From positions 1 through 6,287 of the forward strand of contig CAWEHT010000148.1 of NCBI GenBank assembly GCA_963808455.1: DNA of 6,287 bases, in the 5' to 3' direction. The notes below the pieces were generated by a model that saw nothing but the letters and a program-made list of their open reading frames with translations, was not told where the DNA came from and searched no databases. Both the position numbers and the translations under genes were made by a program. Source of the stretch: CAWEHT01 sp963808455 (GTDB lineage Bacteria; Chloroflexota; Anaerolineae; CG2-30-64-16). Positions 1 to 3,748 of this stretch are shown here, one piece after another (the stretch's first letter is position 1; the number at the start of each line of letters is the position of its first letter).

Positions 1-160
1 AAGGTCGAACAGCTCATCGGGGAAATCGGCCTGCGGCCCGTGTGGATCGGGGGCAGCGAGCAGGCCGACGTGGTCGAACGGGCTGCTGAAGCTATATTTC
101 CAGCTGGCGGGCCGGCTGGGGATGGGACGCCATCTCGCCTTCAAATTGCTCAGGGACTAG
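1..160 (+). pseudogene. C-terminal end of a NAD(P)-binding, F420_oxidored-type oxidoreductase; frameshifted, 5' end outside window
   Basis: The first ~26 codons (frame starting at base 1) read KVEQLIGEIGLRPVWIGG then SEQADVVE. After about base 80 the sense continues in the next frame as GLLKLYFQLAG, ending GMGRHLAFKLLRD and TAG at 158-160. Together these match the usual C-terminus of NADP oxidoreductase/F420-dependent reductase-like proteins (Pfam F420_oxidored): an 'LI..IG..PV..GG.EQA' strand-helix, then a helix and a final 'GRhLAFKLLR' tail. The joined tail needs one base removed around 78-82 (GAACGGG). Read without the shift, the first frame runs on to a TGA at 175-177 and loses all similarity. 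Known members bind NAD(P)H and often act as small redox enzymes; the substrate cannot be told from this fragment. The Rossmann nucleotide-binding motif would lie upstream. The lesion may be a real mutation or an assembly error. Confidence 0.62.
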
Positions 161-173
161 CGGAAAGTCGCTA

Positions 174-202
174 TTGACATGATAGAACTAATGTGCTATA
201 GT
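174..202 (+). promoter_or_regulatory. sigma70-type promoter of the VOC gene
   Basis: A perfect -35 box TTGACA (174-179) is followed by a 17-bp spacer and a -10 box TATAGT (197-202), one base from consensus. TG lies one base upstream of the -10 (194-195), giving an extended -10. The predicted transcript start is near 209, leaving a leader of about 50 bases before the GTG start at 260. The promoter sits just after the stop of the preceding gene, so the VOC gene is probably transcribed on its own. The spacing and sequence are seen directly; activity is inferred. Confidence 0.75.
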
Positions 203-210
203 CTGGTTCC

Positions 211-222
211 AGTGCCGGCACT
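211..222. promoter_or_regulatory. 12-bp perfect palindrome, candidate operator at the VOC transcript start
   Basis: AGTGCCGGCACT is a perfect inverted repeat with no central spacer. It starts 8 bases after the -10 box, so it would cover roughly +2 to +14 of the transcript. A dimeric repressor bound there would block the promoter. The regulator is not encoded in this window and the site matches no operator I recognise. The palindrome is seen directly; the operator role is inferred. Confidence 0.4.
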
Positions 223-246
223 TCTCGGTACATTCCGCACAATGGG

Positions 247-253
247 AAAGGAG
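247..253 (+). promoter_or_regulatory. Ribosome binding site that fixes the VOC start
   Basis: AAAGGAG at 247-253 lies 6 bases before the GTG at 260. It falls inside the codons that would follow the in-frame ATG at 242, which has no Shine-Dalgarno sequence of its own. The earlier in-frame ATG at 179 overlaps the -35 box. The GTG at 260 is therefore the best start. Confidence 0.75.
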
Positions 254-259
254 CTTTCT

Positions 260-628
260 GTGGCCAACCGTTCCATCATCCACCTCGAGATCCCTGCAGC
301 CAACCGGAAGGTTACCGCCGAGTTCTATGATAAGCTGTTTGGTTGGAGCTTCCAGCATTCGACCGATCTTACGCCCTACACGACGTTCAAAGCCGGCAAC
401 GTCGGTGGCGGCTACCCGGACTTGGGCGACATGTACAAGCCGGGTGACATCCTGCCGTACGTCGAGAGCGAGGATATCGAATCCGATTTGCGCCAGGTCG
501 AGAGCCTGGGTGGCAAGCTGCTGGCGCCGAAGATGGAGATCCCCGGCTACGGCTGGTTTGCCATTTTTGCCGACCCGACCGGCAACCGGATGGCCCTGTT
601 CACCCCCAACATGCAGCCGGCGGCCTGA
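260..628 (+). CDS. VOC family (glyoxalase/bleomycin resistance fold) protein, single domain
   Basis: The 122-residue protein from the GTG start is one VOC domain of normal length. It opens with a strand (SIIHLEIPA, residues 5-13), followed by the helix and strand pattern 'AEFYDKLFGW' (20-29). The second half has 'LPYVESEDIESDLRQVESLGG' spread over 65-85 and ends in the typical 'GYGWFAIFADPTGNRMALF' segment (96-114). His8 sits where many VOC enzymes place their first metal ligand. The set resembles the Cfp30B/PhnB-like branch of small VOC proteins, whose substrates are mostly unknown. Members range from metal-dependent lyases and dioxygenases to drug-binding resistance proteins, and no specific reaction can be assigned. 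It has its own strong promoter and a hairpin terminator, so it looks like a single-gene unit. It is the only gene in the window with no sign of frame disruption. An upstream start at 242 would add six residues. Confidence 0.88.
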   Translation: MANRSIIHLEIPAANRKVTAEFYDKLFGWSFQHSTDLTPYTTFKAGNVGGGYPDLGDMYKPGDILPYVESEDIESDLRQVESLGGKLLAPKMEIPGYGWFAIFADPTGNRMALFTPNMQPAA

Positions 629-656
629 CGGGCCGCGCGCCACAAACGGCCTTCCC

Positions 657-700
657 GCCCGGTGGCGCCGGAACCCGGCGCCACCGGGCCTTGTTGGTTG
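657..700 (+). terminator. Hairpin terminator after the VOC gene
   Basis: A 14-bp perfect stem (657-670 with 676-689) closes a five-base loop, starting 29 bases after the VOC stop. It is followed by CTTGTTGGTT, a weak U-rich tract. The stem is GC-rich and very stable. The short, interrupted T run makes it an imperfect intrinsic terminator, but its place directly after the gene supports the role. Confidence 0.65.
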
Positions 701-754
701 GGATGTTTAGTTGATTCGTGCTGTGGCCGAGGCGTTGGGCGGTGGAAGTGTGCG

Positions 755-2451
755 ATGCAATGTCACAAGAAGCTTCGAATCGTGACGCTGGCGGTGGCGG
801 CTGCCATGGCGGCCGCGGGCTTGCTGCTGGCCGCAGCCAGCGCGCCGCGACAGGTGTTGGCAGGCACGTCCAAGTACGCGTTGCAGCCACCCGGCAGCCG
901 CTCGGCGACCCCTCCCGCTCGCCGGCACCCCGCGCTCGGGGCACCGGTCACGGATACTGATGTGTATCTGCCTGCCGTGTTCGAGGCTCCCCCCCTGCCA
1001 ACTGGCTGCAGTTCGACTACGGCCCTGAACATTCCGGCAACAATCCGAACGAGACGACCATCAACGCGTTCGATGTGGCAAGCCTGGCCCAGATCTTCCA
1101 GGTGGCCTTGCCGGGCGTGGCGGACGGTGCGCCGGTCTACCTGGCCGGCGTCGCCACCTCCAGCGGCGTCCGAGACCTGCTTTTCGTGACCACCAAAGGG
1201 GGCAGTCTCGCAGCGCTGGATGCCAACAGCGGGGCACTGATTTGGAGCGTGCCTCATCCTGCCGGCCAATGCGTCCTTCCCGACGAGAGTGGCCCTTGTT
1301 TTACGACGTCCTCGCCGGCAATCGACCCGAACCTGCACTTCGTATACAGTTATGGCCTGGATGGCCGCGTTCACAAGCACACGGTGGGCGACGGCACGGA
1401 AGTGACAAGCGCCTGCTGGCCGGAGCAGGTCACACTCAAACCCGGGGTCGAGAAGGGTTCCTCGGCGCTAGCCATAGCGGTTGCTGCCGGCACAAGTTTC
1501 CTGTACGTCGCCAACGGCGGCTACCCCGGGGACCTCGGCGACTATCAAGGGCACCTGACCACGATCAACCTGGCTACCGGCGCCCAAAGCGTCTTCAACG
1601 CGGATTGCAGCGACCAGAGCGTCCACTTCGCGCTCGCCCCCGACACGCCAGACTGCGGCGCTGTACAGTCGGCGATCTGGGCACGGCCCGGCGTGGTGTA
1701 TGACCCGGAAACGGGCCACATCTATGCGGCGACCGGCAACGGCTCATACGTGCCGGCCAGCCACGACTGGGGCGACTCCGTCTTCGCGCTGAACCCGGAC
1801 GGCACAGGAGCCGGCGGGGATCCGTTGGATAGCTACACGCCGGTCGATCAGGCCCAGCTGGACACGGGGGATGCGGATCTGGGAAGCACCGCGCCGGCCA
1901 TCTTGCCCGCGCCCGCCGCCAGCGCCGTCAAGCATCTGGCCCTGCAGGGCGGGAAGGACGGGCTGCTGCGCTTGCTCAACCTCGACAACCTGAGCGGGCA
2001 GGGAGGGCCAGGCCAGACCGGCGGAGAGCTACAGGTGGTGCCTGTTTCGGCATCAGGCGGCGAAATTCTGCCGCAGCCGGCCGTGTGGGTGAACCCCGCC
2101 GACGGGAGCACCTGGGCCTTCGTGGCGCATGCTTCCGGCCTCACGGCAGCACACCTGAGCGTTGCGCAGGCCGGGGCGCCGGCCCTGCAGATTGCCTGGC
2201 AGCTCCCTGCCGGCTGCACGTCGCCGGTGGTGGCCAATGACGTGCTTTTTTGCGCCAATCCCAACCTGATCCACGCCCTGGACCCCACGACGGGCAACCA
2301 GCTGTGGGCAAGCACGACCATCGGGGGCATCCACTGGGAGAGCCCGATCGTGGTCAACGGCAACGTCTATATCACGGACGAATCCGGCAACCTGACGGAC
2401 TTCGGCCTCTCGGCGGCGGGGGCCAGGCACAGCGGCCTGACGCGGCGATAG
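755..2451 (+). CDS. Secreted PQQ-like beta-propeller repeat protein, split by a frameshift at 989-995
   Basis: The gene is read in two frames. The ATG at 755 (weak GGAAG at 744-748) opens a signal peptide: basic HKKLR, a long Ala/Leu core, then a likely cut near VLA-GTS. A Pro-rich stretch with VYLPAVFEAP follows, still in the first frame. From about 995 the sense moves to the next frame: NWLQFDYGPEHSGNN, then an unbroken body to TAG at 2449-2451. One extra C in the seven-C run at 989-995 joins them into about 565 residues. In that joined numbering, PQQ-like blades are seen at 149-165 (GGSLAALDANSGALIWS), 322-347 (HIYAATGNG, then DWGDSVFAL) and 504-520 (LIHALDPTTGNQLW). Four or more cysteines lie in close pairs, suiting an exported protein. 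Such propellers are usually binding or scaffold proteins; no dehydrogenase domain is present, so an enzyme role is not supported. Unrepaired, the first frame ends at 1189 and the body could start only at an internal GTG (1075), without a signal peptide. Confidence 0.82.
989..995 (+). other. Run of seven C's where the propeller gene changes frame
   Basis: Codons GAG GCT CCC CCC before the run continue the 'VFEAP' segment. Codons GCC AAC TGG after it start the propeller in another frame. Eight C's would give an unbroken EAPPPANWLQF. A single-base loss in a homopolymer is a common sequencing or assembly error and also a known basis of phase variation, and the two cannot be told apart from one sequence. 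Confidence 0.7.
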
Positions 2452-2703
2452 GCCGGCACAACTCGGGGTGTGGCGAGGGGCAATCTGAGTGCCGAGCAGC
2501 CGGCGCGTGAGGGACCGTTGGCGGCGCCAGGCAGCCCTGGCGTGACCTCGCGGAGGGATCGGGGGGCGCGGCCCGCCCGGCCGGGGGTGCCGGGGGGCAG
2601 GATGGCTCCCAGCAACAAAGGAATAAACGAAATCCCAATGGCACGCGCGGCCCCGCGCTCGCCACAGTCCTCGGCAAAGTGGGCAGCAGGGGCGCCGAGG
2701 CGC
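2452..2703. other. Non-coding gap between two convergent genes
   Basis: This 252-bp gap separates the 3' ends of the propeller gene (+) and the DUF11 gene (-). It is very G-rich on the + strand, with runs of five or six G's at 2561-2566, 2583-2587 and 2592-2597. It contains a 7-bp stem with a four-base loop (2525-2531 with 2536-2542) and a small GCGCG/CGCGC hairpin (2645-2649 with 2654-2658), which on the minus strand is followed by a T-rich stretch (about 2636-2616). Either could help end transcription from one side, but neither has a proper T tract next to its stem. Open frames here are Arg/Pro-rich with no family likeness, so I call no gene. Confidence 0.5.
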
Positions 2704-3748
2704 TCAGGCTCCCGGTGGGCCCTCCTCATGGCGCCATACGGCCGCGCCCTCGGTGTCCCAGCATGCCATCCCGGTGAGGCCCATCGCGCTCTTCCACGGG
2801 CCGCCGGCGCTCGCCATCTGCGGGAACAGCGCGGCGGCCGGCTCCAGCACGCCGGGTGCTCCTTCCGTCAGGGCCGGGTTTGCGCGCCCCGGCGACAGTG
2901 AGAGCGAGTTGGCGATGACGATGCACTGGCTGGCCGTGCGCCTGGCGGCGCGCGCTGCTGACGGTCACAGTCACGAACTTCGTGCCTGGCGTGTTCCAGA
3001 TAAAGTATTGGCTTTGGCTCGTGATGAATACGCCTGTGAGCTCTCGCTGCGTCTGCCCGGTGGCCTGCCACGTGTACGTGACCGGCAATGCATATCCCGC
3101 CGGCGTGACCGTGGTGGTGAAGGTATACGGCAGGCCGACCTGCCCCGCGCCGCGCTCCCGGACAGGGAGATGCCGAAGTATTGCGCCGGCACGATCACCC
3201 GCGACGTGGCCGAGGCGGTGATGCCCGGGCCGTACCGGGTCCCCTGGCCTGCAGAGGAACGGGATGGCGCTGGCAGTGGCCGTGACTATCCTGGTGGCCG
3301 AAAGCGTGAGCGAGCAGCTGCTGGCGGCGCTGGCGCCGGCGCTGAGGCTTGCACCGCCGATCTGGCAGCCGCCTGAGCCGCCTGGGAAGGCCGCGTCGCT
3401 GTACGACACAGAGACAGAGCCCAGCGCCACGTTGCCGGTATTGGTGACCTGGACGGTGTAATCGACGACGGTGTTCTGCGGCACCGCCCGGCGGGCCGGT
3501 GTGAACGTCAATGCCAGGCTCGGGTCCAGGACGGACGAGGCAGCGTAGCTGAGCGCCGCCGTGTTGTTGGCCGCGTCCGGATCGTAAGCCGCGGCGTCTT
3601 TGCTGATAATGCCTGCCCGGTTGGTGAGCCCCGACGCCGCAGCCCCGCCAAGCACGTTCACGCTAAACTCGAGGCCGGCGAGAGAACTGCTCACGCCGAG
3701 CGCCGGCGCCGTCCAAGTGATCACCCTCGATCCGGCCCCTGGCGCCAC
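2704..3748 (-). CDS. C-terminal part of the multi-DUF11 protein: last DUF11, related repeat, PKD-like domain and tail, in shifted frames
   Basis: This continues the same gene as the DUF11 part to its right. The frame open from 3748 finishes the last DUF11 domain (VITWTAPALG to NNTAALSYAA, about 3533). It then encodes a related repeat at about 3529-3266 (DYTVQVTNTGNVALGSVSVS, with CQIGG...SSCSLTL). Near 3240-3262 the sense moves to another frame (RYGPGITASATSRVIVPAQY, then FGISLSG), and it returns near 3143-3156 (GQVGLPYTFTTTVTPAG, then VTYTWQATGQT and FIWNTPGTKFVTVTVSS). That segment, about 3180-2911, is a PKD-like domain of the kind often found in Chloroflexota surface proteins. Near 2936-2960 the frame shifts again (RTASQCIVIANSLSLSPG) and ends GPPGA at a TGA, 2706-2704. 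The tail of about 70 residues (ALTEGAPGVLEPAAALFPQM, then WKSAMGLTGMACWDTEG) matches no family I know and has no sorting motif. Unrepaired, the 3748 frame would run Arg-rich to 2726; I judge that end false. Confidence 0.68.

Noticed and set aside
179..259. Longer VOC start at ATG 179 or ATG 242
   Set aside because: ATG 179 falls at the -35 box and upstream of the predicted transcript start. ATG 242 has no ribosome binding site, and its following codons contain the AAAGGAG that serves GTG 260. The VOC domain begins only after 260.
763..1380. Minus-strand open frame of 205 codons across the start of the propeller gene
   Set aside because: No family likeness; it runs antisense to the signal peptide and first propeller segment.
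2525..2542. CGCCAGG/CCTGGCG hairpin as terminator of the propeller gene
   Set aside because: The stem is only 7 bp, lies about 75 bases after the stop and has no T tract on either side.
2367..2729. Minus-strand frame with a hydrophobic patch (AIGISFIPLLLGAIL) as an extra membrane anchor for the DUF11 protein
   Set aside because: It would need yet another frameshift. The rest of the frame is Arg/Pro-rich and runs antisense into the propeller gene, and the patch arises from a T-rich spacer stretch.
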